Position numbers and translations under genes: made by a program. Source: JAPLMI01 sp043798375 (GTDB taxonomy: Bacteria; Omnitrophota; Gorgyraeia; 2-01-FULL-45-10). Taken from it: a stretch of DNA of 16,414 bases. This document shows positions 1 through 4,073 of the stretch, one piece after another. Position 1 is the first letter of the stretch. Every line of letters begins with the position of its first letter. The notes beneath the pieces were generated by a model. The model was given only the letters and a program-made list of their open reading frames with translations, was not told where the DNA came from and did not search any database. The stretch is taken from contig JAZDOS010000025.1 in NCBI GenBank assembly GCA_043798375.1, positions 1-16,414 of the forward strand, given 5' to 3'.

Positions 1-5
1 CGAAG

Positions 6-82
6 CGAAGCAATCTCGTTTTTGGGATTGCTTCGTCGGAAGACAGTTATACGACATCCTTCTCGCAATGACGACTTGAAAT
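6..82. repeat. Intergenic palindromic repeat at the left edge
   Basis: Positions 6-17 and 24-35 form a 12-bp stem (CGAAGCAATC with GATTGCTTCG plus two further pairs, one of them G-T) around a six-base loop. The following bases, with CGTCGGAAG and CTCGCAATGACGAC at 66-79, have the look of a dispersed intergenic repeat of the type 'GATTGCTTCGTCG...CTCGCAATGACG' seen in many bacterial genomes. The repeat identity is from memory of such elements. Only the hairpin is directly visible. No gene is apparent before position 169. Confidence 0.5.
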
Positions 83-115
83 CGAATCTCAAAATACATT
101 TACCGACGGCAGCTA

Positions 116-124
116 TGGTATAAT
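116..124 (+). promoter_or_regulatory. Extended -10 promoter of the AzoR-like gene
   Basis: TGGTATAAT is a perfect extended -10 element (TGnTATAAT). Transcription would start near 131, giving a leader of about 38 bases before the GTG at 169. I see no good -35 hexamer at the usual distance, which is common when the TGn extension is present. Confidence 0.65.
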
Positions 125-168
125 CTGGACACTAGTGATAATAAGCCGATATTAAAAAAGGAGGCTAT

Positions 169-798
169 GTGAGAAGGCTACTTCATATAATAGCTACTCC
201 CAGGGGGGATGAGTCGAGGACGCTGAGAGTGACAAGGTCGTTTCTCGATCGTTTCAGGGAGAGATATCCGGATTGCGTGATAGATGAGCTGAACTTATTC
301 AAAACGAAGCTGCCTGAACTCACGGTAAAGCGCGTGGATGGGAAGTACACACTTTTGGGGGGCAAGGATCTTTCGGAAGACCAGGTTCGCGCATGGAAAG
401 AGATAGTGGCCCATATCGATCGGTTTAGAGCTTCCGACACATACGTGATCAGCGCTCCGATGTGGAATTTCGGCATACCCTATCTTTTAAAACAGTACCT
501 GGATATAATAGTCCAGCCCAAATATCTCTTCCGTTACACCGATAAGGGCCCGGAAGGGCTCCTGAAAGATAAGAAGATGCTTATTGTGACAAGCCGCGGC
601 GGCGACTACAGTGAGGGCAGCCCGTCCCGGGCGTATGATCTGCAGGAGCCATACTTAAGGACCGTCCTGGGATTTGTAGGATTGACCGACATAACATTCA
701 TTAACGCGCAGCCGATGGATGCTCTCGGAGCGAAAGTTATGGAAGAGAAGCTTGCTAGCGCCCGGGCCGTAGCGGTAGAGCTGGCCGAAAGATATTAA
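169..798 (+). CDS. azoR: FMN-dependent NADH-azoreductase-like flavin reductase (AzoR family)
   Basis: A 209-residue flavodoxin-like-fold protein (Flavodoxin_2 family), close to the roughly 200 residues of E. coli AzoR. The family uses FMN and NAD(P)H for two-electron reduction of quinones and azo compounds in the cytoplasm and is thought to limit quinone-derived oxidative stress. The N-terminal strand is followed by a phosphate-binding segment. APMWNFGIPYLLKQYLD at residues 96-112 matches the FMN-contacting MYNF region, and SRGG at 142-145 matches the second FMN-binding loop, both at nearly the E. coli positions. The GTG start at 169 is chosen because the first strand (RRLLHIIATP) is needed for the fold and AAGGAGG lies at 158-164, although the 4-base spacing is short. 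An ATG at 167 is out of frame and meets a stop at once. It appears monocistronic with its own promoter. The physiological substrate cannot be told. Confidence 0.85.
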   Translation: MRRLLHIIATPRGDESRTLRVTRSFLDRFRERYPDCVIDELNLFKTKLPELTVKRVDGKYTLLGGKDLSEDQVRAWKEIVAHIDRFRASDTYVISAPMWNFGIPYLLKQYLDIIVQPKYLFRYTDKGPEGLLKDKKMLIVTSRGGDYSEGSPSRAYDLQEPYLRTVLGFVGLTDITFINAQPMDALGAKVMEEKLASARAVAVELAERY

Positions 799-804
799 TT
801 CTAG

Positions 805-823
805 TTTCTAACCAGGTTAGAAA
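805..823. repeat. 19-bp perfect palindrome with TCTAACCAGGTT core
   Basis: TTTCTAACCAGGTTAGAAA reads the same on both strands except for its central base. The same core recurs at 13097 and 13131, with variants near 7435 and 14282. It sits just after the AzoR-like stop codon and before tRNA-Arg. It lacks a T-run, so it is a weak terminator at best and is more likely a dispersed palindrome. Confidence 0.75.
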
Positions 824-836
824 TGCTAATGTAGTA

Positions 837-913
837 GCGCCTGTAGCTCAATTGGATAGAGCAGCTGGCTTCGAACCAGCAGGTTGGGTGTTCGATTCAC
901 CCCGGGCGCGCCA
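837..913 (+). tRNA. tRNA-Arg (anticodon TCG)
   Basis: A full cloverleaf of 77 bases. The acceptor stem GCGCCTG pairs with CGGGCGC (one T-G pair), the D stem is GCTC/GAGC, and the anticodon stem GCTGG/CCAGC carries loop CTTCGAA, so the anticodon is TCG (codon CGA, Arg). The T stem is GGGTG/CACCC with loop TTCGATT. Discriminator G is followed by an encoded CCA at 911-913. Confidence 0.95.
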
Positions 914-915
914 AC

Positions 916-933
916 TTTGCGAAGCAAATTTCT
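916..933 (+). terminator. Small hairpin after tRNA-Arg
   Basis: TTTGC and GCAAA (916-920 and 924-928) pair around GAA and are followed by TTTCTT. It could serve as a weak 3' processing or termination signal for the tRNA-Arg transcript. The stem is only five pairs. Confidence 0.35.
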
Positions 934-961
934 TGAATAGGATTGGCGGGTAAAGTATAAT
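933..961 (+). promoter_or_regulatory. Promoter of tRNA-Leu
   Basis: TTGAAT at 933-938 and TATAAT at 956-961 are separated by exactly 17 bases. The tRNA begins 10 bases after the -10 box. The same two hexamers at the same spacing precede tRNA-Gly at 3320-3348. Confidence 0.85.
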
Positions 962-971
962 AAACGCCTGT

Positions 972-1056
972 GCGGGCGTGACGGAACTGGCAGACGTGTA
1001 CGGCTTAGGACCGTATGCCGCAAGGCTTGGGGGTTCAAGTCCCTCCGCCCGCACCA
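972..1056 (+). tRNA. tRNA-Leu (anticodon TAG)
   Basis: An 85-base class II tRNA. The acceptor stem GCGGGCG pairs with CGCCCGC, the anticodon stem TACGG/CCGTA carries loop CTTAGGA (anticodon TAG, codon CTA), and a long variable arm (TGCCGCAAGGC region) is present as expected for tRNA-Leu. Discriminator A and an encoded CCA close the gene. Confidence 0.95.
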
Positions 1057-1084
1057 ATGCAAATTTGGCCTGCTTGCACCGCTA

Positions 1085-1113
1085 TTGCTTTAATAATAGT
1101 ACTTTGATATAAT
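1085..1113 (+). promoter_or_regulatory. Orphan promoter facing a 12-base tRNA-Lys start fragment
   Basis: TTGCTT at 1085-1090 and TATAAT at 1108-1113 are spaced by 17 bases, and the -10 box has the TGn extension. Eleven bases after the -10 box comes GCCCGCATAGCT, identical to the first 12 bases of tRNA-Lys(CTT). That is the normal promoter-to-tRNA distance here, so this is probably the original tRNA-Lys promoter, now cut off from an intact gene. Confidence 0.75.
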
Positions 1114-1124
1114 TACTACCCAGC

Positions 1125-1136
1125 GCCCGCATAGCT
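1125..1136 (+). pseudogene. 5' fragment of tRNA-Lys (12 bases)
   Basis: GCCCGCATAGCT is identical to bases 1-12 of the intact tRNA-Lys at 2494. The match ends where a copy of the CCGCC...GCTTCGG palindromic repeat begins. A 12-base match alone could be chance. Its placement directly behind a strong promoter makes it likely to be a true gene remnant. Confidence 0.6.
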
Positions 1137-1190
1137 TCCCCCTCCGCAATCAACGCGGGATGAAGCAGGTGCTTCGGGGGATTTCGCCAT
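1136..1190. repeat. Diverged copy of the CCGCC-GCAATCA palindromic repeat
   Basis: The segment holds CCTCCGCAATCAACG, then a spacer with GATGAAG, then GGTGCTTCGGGGGATT. It follows the order of the copies at 3457 and 15304 (CCGCCTTCGCnATCA, spacer, GCTTCGGCGGAT). It interrupts the 12-base tRNA-Lys fragment. From 1190 to 1249 I see no gene. Confidence 0.5.
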
Positions 1191-1249
1191 GCGTTGTGTA
1201 GAGTCGGGTTTAGGCTCAACAATTTTTGTGCTAAATAGATAAGTAATAG

Positions 1250-1288
1250 GCCCGCATAGCTCAATTGGCAGAGCAGGACACTCTTAAT
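1250..1288 (+). pseudogene. 5' half of tRNA-Lys (truncated tRNA copy)
   Basis: These 39 bases are identical to the first 39 bases of the intact tRNA-Lys at 2494-2532, covering the acceptor 5' strand, the D arm and the anticodon loop CTCTTAA. The match stops just inside the 3' anticodon stem and no T arm follows. It is the left end of a 1.2-kb segment bracketed by tRNA-Lys sequence. Confidence 0.9.
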
Positions 1289-1308
1289 ACAGGCAGTCTC
1301 CGACGGCG

Positions 1309-1328
1309 TGTATCACTATTTGTATCAC
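1309..1328 (+). repeat. Paired TGTATCAC motifs, left end of element
   Basis: TGTATCAC, four bases, then TGTATCAC, followed by a T-run. The same arrangement occurs at 2351-2370. The pair lies 20 bases inside the left tRNA-Lys fragment. The arrangement suggests recombinase arm-binding sites or duplicated element ends. Confidence 0.6.
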
Positions 1329-1385
1329 TTTTTTAGATTAAAATTCGAGTTTCAACTGGACGTTAGCCGACTATATTGATTGCAA

Positions 1386-1813
1386 ATGAATAATGGCGAA
1401 CCTGATAAATTAACGCGATACCTTAATCTTGAAAAATTTAAGGATATGTGTGTCAGCGGGCTTTTTCTTGCAAATGCCACTTTATTTGAGGATAAGCAAG
1501 AAGGGCATGCGGCGATAAAAAGCACGTTCCCGGATATTAAGAGGAGTGACTTAAAAAATATAGAGATAATGAAAAGCTATTTCTACATTAGTTGTTGGTG
1601 TGCTGGGGCAGGATATTGTGACAAAATGGCAGTCAAGCATGGGAAGATTTGCATAGAAACTTCTTTGGCAATAGTGGCGTGAGAATACCATTGATCAAAA
1701 ATTTCTTTTCAAGAATAACCTTGTCTTCTGGCAAGTTCGATATTATGAAAGTTGAAATTGAGAGCATTTTGAAAAAACATGGGCACATGACAGGCGTTAT
1801 ACATTGTTCCTAA
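1386..1813 (+). pseudogene. Frameshifted DUF2971-like protein gene
   Basis: The first frame opens at ATG 1386 (a TTG at 1380 is possible, just after an in-frame TGA at 1377) and encodes about 98 residues up to a stop at 1680-1682. It contains a lead segment like KLTRYLNLEKF, then FLANATLFEDKQEG and a SCWCAGAG...CDKM...HGKICIE stretch. That order matches the 'FVSCW...E...MW..Y...GVCI' core of the DUF2971 family, whose role is unknown but which is frequent in defence and mobile regions. A second frame, from about 1658 to the stop at 1811-1813, continues with FFGNSGVRIPL and a lysine-rich tail. This suggests a single gene broken by a small indel near 1660. No Shine-Dalgarno sequence is visible. 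The family call rests on motif order only. Confidence 0.5.
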
Positions 1814-1848
1814 TAATGCTTTTCTAAGTCTTTCCAGTATGTGTTGAT

Positions 1849-2133
1849 ATGAAGAAAGTTATTTACACAGAACATTTGGAATTTAGGCTCAAAATACGAA
1901 ATATTCCATATGATTTACCGAAGGATATTTTTAATAAAGCCAAAGAGCATTATTATGATACAATAACTAAGCACTGTGTAGCGCTCAAAAAGATTGAATT
2001 TGCTGGTAAGATAAGGGAAATGGCAGTTAGTTATGATAAGAAGAACTACGCAATAGAGTTAATAACAGTTCATCCCATAAGACAGTATCAGAAGCATAGC
2101 CGGATAAGTTCGGGGAGATGGAGGAAAATATGA
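1849..2133 (+). CDS. Small toxin-like protein paired with a DUF2283 protein
   Basis: A 94-residue basic protein with an early histidine (YTEHLEFRLK), a lysine-rich centre, a strand-like stretch IREMAVSYD and a C-terminal signature THPIRQYQKHSRISSGRWRKI-like (HPI at about 73-75, GRW near the end). Small proteins with this plan, often annotated as DUF4258-like, typically lie just upstream of a DUF2283 gene, as here. The pair resembles a type II toxin-antitoxin module, with this the putative RNase-like partner. That function is inferred from the arrangement; no catalytic residue can be assigned with certainty. Its stop overlaps the next start as ATGA. The start at 1849 has no clear Shine-Dalgarno sequence. 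It lies in an AT-rich segment inside the putative integrative element. Confidence 0.65.
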   Translation: MKKVIYTEHLEFRLKIRNIPYDLPKDIFNKAKEHYYDTITKHCVALKKIEFAGKIREMAVSYDKKNYAIELITVHPIRQYQKHSRISSGRWRKI

Positions 2134-2345
2134 GAAATAAGGCCAAGGTAAACTATGACCCTAAGGCGGATATACTTTATATCGTTGCTAAAAAAGGCAA
2201 GGAAGAAGAATTTGTTGAGATTGCGCCCGGTCTTAATGCAGAACTTGACGAGAACGGCAAGGTTATAGGTATCGAGATTTTAAATGCCTCTAATTTTTTA
2301 AAATCAGTGGCAAAACCGTTGTATAAACATATGCAAATGGCCTAA
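2130..2345 (+). CDS. DUF2283 family protein, putative antitoxin
   Basis: A 71-residue protein opening MRNKAKVNYDPKADILYI. It is followed by EEFVEIAPGLNAELDENGKVIGIEILNAS, the hallmark of DUF2283 (a strand-rich unit with the sequence D(E)(D/N)GKVxGIEIL). ATG 2130 is preferred over ATG 2118: GGAGG at 2120-2124 stands 5 bases upstream, and the start overlaps the upstream stop as ATGA, which is typical for coupled pairs. DUF2283 proteins are small and are commonly encoded directly after DUF4258-like genes. An antitoxin role is suspected for the family but I cannot show it here. The gene ends six bases before the right-hand TGTATTAC/TGTATCAC pair. Confidence 0.8.
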   Translation: MRNKAKVNYDPKADILYIVAKKGKEEEFVEIAPGLNAELDENGKVIGIEILNASNFLKSVAKPLYKHMQMA

Positions 2346-2350
2346 GAAGT

Positions 2351-2370
2351 TGTATTACCATTTGTATCAC
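2351..2370 (+). repeat. Paired TGTATYAC motifs, right end of element
   Basis: TGTATTAC, four bases, TGTATCAC and a T-run repeat the left-end arrangement at 1309-1328 in the same orientation. Downstream, ATAATTTTT (2379-2387) and AAAAATTAT (2404-2412) form a 9-bp inverted repeat, and a TATAAT at 2419-2424 lacks a convincing -35 partner. Confidence 0.6.
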
Positions 2371-2469
2371 TTTTTGCCATAATTTTTGATGACAAAAATA
2401 GTTAAAAATTATCGAATTTATAATGAATTCTCGCCAGCTTTCCGACGGGAAAATGCTATTTAGGGAATT

Positions 2470-2492
2470 AGAGCAGGACACTTTATGTGTCA
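2470..2492 (+). pseudogene. Anticodon-arm fragment of tRNA-Lys
   Basis: AGAGCAGGACACT at 2470-2482 is identical to the tRNA-Lys D-arm end and 5' anticodon stem. It continues TTATGTGTCA instead of CTTAATGTCA, so the remnant still folds as GACAC/GTGTC but lacks a T arm. It lies immediately before the intact tRNA-Lys. It may be the right attachment core of the element or the rest of a tandem tRNA copy. Confidence 0.65.
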
Positions 2493-2493
2493 C

Positions 2494-2569
2494 GCCCGCA
2501 TAGCTCAATTGGCAGAGCAGGACACTCTTAATGTCAAGGTTCCAAGTTCGATTCTTGGTGCGGGCACCA
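2494..2569 (+). tRNA. tRNA-Lys (anticodon CTT)
   Basis: A 76-base cloverleaf. The acceptor GCCCGCA pairs with TGCGGGC, the D stem is GCTC/GAGC, the anticodon loop CTCTTAA gives anticodon CTT (codon AAG), and the T stem CCAAG/CTTGG carries loop TTCGATT. Discriminator A and an encoded CCA are present. The anticodon stem GGACA/TGTCA has a G-A mismatch at its base (27-43), unusual and compatible with a chimera of two tRNA halves joined by recombination. No close promoter is evident. Confidence 0.92.
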
Positions 2570-2625
2570 ATGAACGTTCGGGCTTCGGGCAAAAGTGTAG
2601 TCCGGCTTTTGCCCTCCGCCCTGCC
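2569..2625 (+). repeat. 57-bp hairpin repeat, copy 1
   Basis: The stretch is repeated at 2741-2797 with a single difference (C at 2616 versus T). It contains the palindrome GAACGTTC and a hairpin GGGCAAAAG/CTTTTGCCC (2587-2595 with 2606-2614), extended by GGGC/GCCC beyond a small internal loop. It begins on the last base of the tRNA-Lys CCA end. In copy 1 the leading AACGTTCGG can also pair with CCGAACGTT followed by a T-run (2653-2665), so it may end the tRNA-Lys transcript. Confidence 0.85.
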
Positions 2626-2663
2626 GCCAAGCGATAGACAGCAGGACTGGCGTCCGAACGTTT

Positions 2664-2690
2664 TTAAAGGGAAACTACGTTTCCCTTTAA
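2664..2690. repeat. 12-bp perfect hairpin
   Basis: TTAAAGGGAAAC and GTTTCCCTTTAA pair perfectly around a three-base loop TAC. A further smaller hairpin, CTTCC/GGAAG, follows at 2698-2713. The hairpins fill the space between the two 57-bp repeats, where no gene is seen. Confidence 0.8.
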
Positions 2691-2740
2691 TGTATCCCTT
2701 CCTTAAAAGGAAGTGGGAAGCCAATAGCCAAGGCTTGTTT

Positions 2741-2797
2741 AATGAACGTTCGGGCTTCGGGCAAAAGTGTAGTCCGGCTTTTGCCCTTCGCCCTGCC
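2741..2797 (+). repeat. 57-bp hairpin repeat, copy 2
   Basis: The second copy of the repeat at 2569-2625, offset by 172 bases, with the same GGGCAAAAG/CTTTTGCCC stem. Its presence suggests a local duplication or two insertions of a small palindromic element. Only two copies exist here, so it is not a CRISPR array. Confidence 0.85.
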
Positions 2798-2830
2798 AAC
2801 AAGTAAACTATGCCAGGGCTTGCGCCCAAA

Positions 2831-2851
2831 GCTTCTTTTCTAAAAAGAAGC
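2831..2851. repeat. 9-bp perfect hairpin
   Basis: GCTTCTTTT and AAAAGAAGC pair around CTA. It is the last of a run of hairpins from 2570 to 2851 and stands 27 bases before the next start codon. Confidence 0.7.
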
Positions 2852-2878
2852 AGTTAATGCTGGACAGGATAGGCACGG

Positions 2879-3391
2879 ATGGATAAAATTGCTGTTATGA
2901 ATGAAGCACGTGCTAGATATAGGCTGCGGCATGACATAGAGATAAAGCATCAGGCAGAGACATTGTTTAAGCGTTACAAGGATGAACCATTGTTTGTCGC
3001 GGGAATAATGCTTTATTGGGCTGAGGGGACACGCTTACCAGCGATCGCCACTAATCGTAAATATCAATTGGCGCTGACAAATTCCAATCCCGAATTAGTA
3101 GAGTTATATTGTAAGTTTCTACGAAGGTACTTCGGAAATGTTGAACCGAATATCAGGGGCGCTTTATTTATTTACTCCGATATCGATGATTCAGGCGCCA
3201 AGTCATTTTGGTCCAGCCGGCTAAAAATCTCATTAAGCCAGTTTATAAAGACTCAAATACTTCCAAGTAGAAGAATGCCCGGTAAAAAGAAGTTGCCTTA
3301 TGGAATTTGTTGTGTATATTTGAATAGCAAAGATTATTGTTATATAATGGAAAGTTGGATAAATAACATATCGAATTATATGCGAGGGTAA
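2879..3391 (+). CDS. Conserved hypothetical protein, possibly with a homing-endonuclease-like fold
   Basis: A 170-residue protein. Its core reads LFVAGIMLYWAEGT, then LALTNSNPELVELYCKFLRR, an IRGALFIYSD strand, AKSFWSSRLKISLSQFIKT, and LPYGICCVYLNSKDYCYIMESWI. I recognise this order (YWAEG, NSNP, FWS, LSQF, YG, IM.WI) from uncharacterised bacterial proteins that often carry an N-terminal helix-turn-helix. That part is missing here, so the gene may be truncated at its 5' end. A LAGLIDADG-like fold is a guess. The start at 2879 has AGGA eight bases upstream. Composition is AT-richer than the operons to the right. The last codons run 10 bases into tRNA-Gly, and the tRNA promoter lies within its 3' end, so the gene may have been placed here by insertion. 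Confidence 0.6.
   Translation: MDKIAVMNEARARYRLRHDIEIKHQAETLFKRYKDEPLFVAGIMLYWAEGTRLPAIATNRKYQLALTNSNPELVELYCKFLRRYFGNVEPNIRGALFIYSDIDDSGAKSFWSSRLKISLSQFIKTQILPSRRMPGKKKLPYGICCVYLNSKDYCYIMESWINNISNYMRG
3320..3348 (+). promoter_or_regulatory. Promoter of tRNA-Gly, inside an upstream coding region
   Basis: TTGAAT at 3320-3325 and TATAAT at 3343-3348 with a 17-base spacer are identical in both hexamers and spacing to the tRNA-Leu promoter at 933-961. The site lies within the last codons of the preceding gene. The expected start is near 3355, about 27 bases before the tRNA. Confidence 0.8.
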
Positions 3392-3456
3392 TTCAGCGGT
3401 AGAATGCTTGCTTGCCAAGCAAGATGACGCGGGTTCAACTCCCGTCCCTCGCTCCA
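3382..3456 (+). tRNA. tRNA-Gly (anticodon GCC)
   Basis: A 75-base cloverleaf. The acceptor GCGAGGG pairs with CCCTCGC, the anticodon stem CTTGC/GCAAG carries loop TTGCCAA (anticodon GCC, codon GGC), and the T stem CGGGT/ACTCCCG region has loop TTCAACT. Discriminator T and an encoded CCA are present. The stop codon of the upstream gene lies inside its 5' end. Confidence 0.95.
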
Positions 3457-3457
3457 G

Positions 3458-3549
3458 CCGCCTTCGCCATCAGCGATTGGATGGTAGAAGGCTTCGGCGG
3501 ATGAACCTGCCGAAGCACCGAGTCTTCCAATCGTTAAATGCGAAGGCGG
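3458..3549. repeat. Nested 92-bp palindromic element
   Basis: Three nested inverted repeats share one centre: CCGCCTTCGC with GCGAAGGCGG (3458-3467, 3540-3549), CGATTGGA with TCCAATCG (3474-3481, 3526-3533), and CTTCGGC with GCCGAAG (3492-3498, 3509-3515). The whole unit can fold into one long stem on either strand. Its left half matches the copy at 15304-15350. It fills most of the gap between tRNA-Gly and the PTS operon and has no T-run. Confidence 0.8.
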
Positions 3550-3592
3550 GCCAGTTTATTAGATAATGCAATTAACCAGAGGAGTATTCCCA

Positions 3593-4057
3593 ATGAAGAT
3601 CATGGAATTTTTGAGCAAGAAGGCGGTTACGGTGAATCTCAAGTCGGATGACAAGGAGGGCGTGATAAGAGAGCTTGTCGATCTGCTGGCCAAGGCCGAT
3701 GAGATAAAGGGCAAGGAGGAGCTCGTTAAGGCGCTCATGACGAGGGAATCTCTCGGCTCGACCGGTATAGGCCAGGGCATAGGGATACCCCACGCAAAGT
3801 CAGCAAACGCAAAAACCCTTGTTGCCGCGTTCGGGTTGTCGCAGAAAGGCGTTAACTTCGATTCGCTTGACGGAGAGCCTGTCTACATATTCTTCCTTCT
3901 GATAGCTCCCGAGGAATCCGCAGGGCCCCACCTCAAGGCGCTCGCCAGGATATCAAGGATGTTGAAGGACAAATTTTTCAGGGAGATGCTCAAGGCGGCG
4001 AAAGACGAGAAAGAGGTTTTGCGTATCATTCAGGATGAGGATTCCAAGAAATACTAG
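3593..4057 (+). CDS. ptsN: PTS EIIA component, PtsN/fructose-type
   Basis: A 154-residue protein of the PTS_IIA_fru/Ntr family. It accepts phosphate from HPr on a histidine. That residue is His67 in the signature GQGIGIPHAKS (positions 60-70), close to His73 of E. coli PtsN. The usual four-strand core follows, with FDSLDGEPVYIFFLLIAPEE and HLKALARISRML typical of the family. The start at 3593 is chosen because AGAGGAG (3578-3584) lies 8 bases upstream; an in-frame ATG at 3566 lacks such a site. It is the first gene of an operon with YvcK, HPr and Enzyme I. No EIIB or EIIC is nearby, so a regulatory (nitrogen-PTS-like) role is more likely than sugar transport. The next gene starts 16 bases downstream. 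Confidence 0.85.
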   Translation: MKIMEFLSKKAVTVNLKSDDKEGVIRELVDLLAKADEIKGKEELVKALMTRESLGSTGIGQGIGIPHAKSANAKTLVAAFGLSQKGVNFDSLDGEPVYIFFLLIAPEESAGPHLKALARISRMLKDKFFREMLKAAKDEKEVLRIIQDEDSKKY

Positions 4058-4073
4058 GCGAGGCGGATTTTAA

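Larger units (their letters stand above)
1250..2493. mobile_element. Decayed or non-autonomous integrative element at tRNA-Lys
   Basis: The segment is bracketed by a 39-base direct repeat of the tRNA-Lys 5' half (1250-1288 and 2494-2532). A third copy of the core AGAGCAGGACACT lies at 2470-2482. Inside it, paired octamers TGTATCAC-N4-TGTATCAC (1309-1328) and TGTATTAC-N4-TGTATCAC (2351-2370) flank the cargo, which looks like the arm-type repeats bound by tyrosine recombinases. The cargo is visibly AT-richer than the flanking operons and comprises a broken DUF2971-like gene and a small toxin-like/DUF2283 gene pair. No integrase is present, so the element would need one in trans or is a relic. 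The direct repeats and motif pairs are seen; their role in integration is inferred. Confidence 0.6.

Noticed and set aside
826..1062. Minus-strand reading frames across tRNA-Arg and tRNA-Leu with GRRDLNPQ-like and GESNTQP-like peptides
   Set aside because: These are well-known artefacts of translating the reverse strand of tRNA genes. Both tRNAs are complete on the plus strand.
2419..2424. TATAAT as promoter of the intact tRNA-Lys
   Set aside because: It has no -35 partner at 16-18 bases and lies 70 bases upstream of the tRNA, so I mention it only as a weak candidate.
2569..2797. Possible CRISPR array from the 57-bp repeat
   Set aside because: Only two copies exist, the spacing is 115 bases, the unit is too long and strongly self-complementary, and no cas genes are present.
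2290..2829. Long minus-strand frame of 179 codons and a plus-strand frame at 2531-2806
   Set aside because: They run over tRNA-Lys, the hairpin repeats and the end of the DUF2283 gene. Repeated peptide segments reflect the 57-bp DNA repeat, not a protein.
3562..3567. GATAAT as -10 box of the PTS operon
   Set aside because: No -35 hexamer or TGn extension accompanies it. Readthrough from the tRNA-Gly promoter is as likely, so no promoter is called.
3566..3592. Upstream ATG start for the EIIA gene
   Set aside because: It has no ribosome binding site and adds nine residues outside the family fold. AGAGGAG is placed correctly for ATG 3593.
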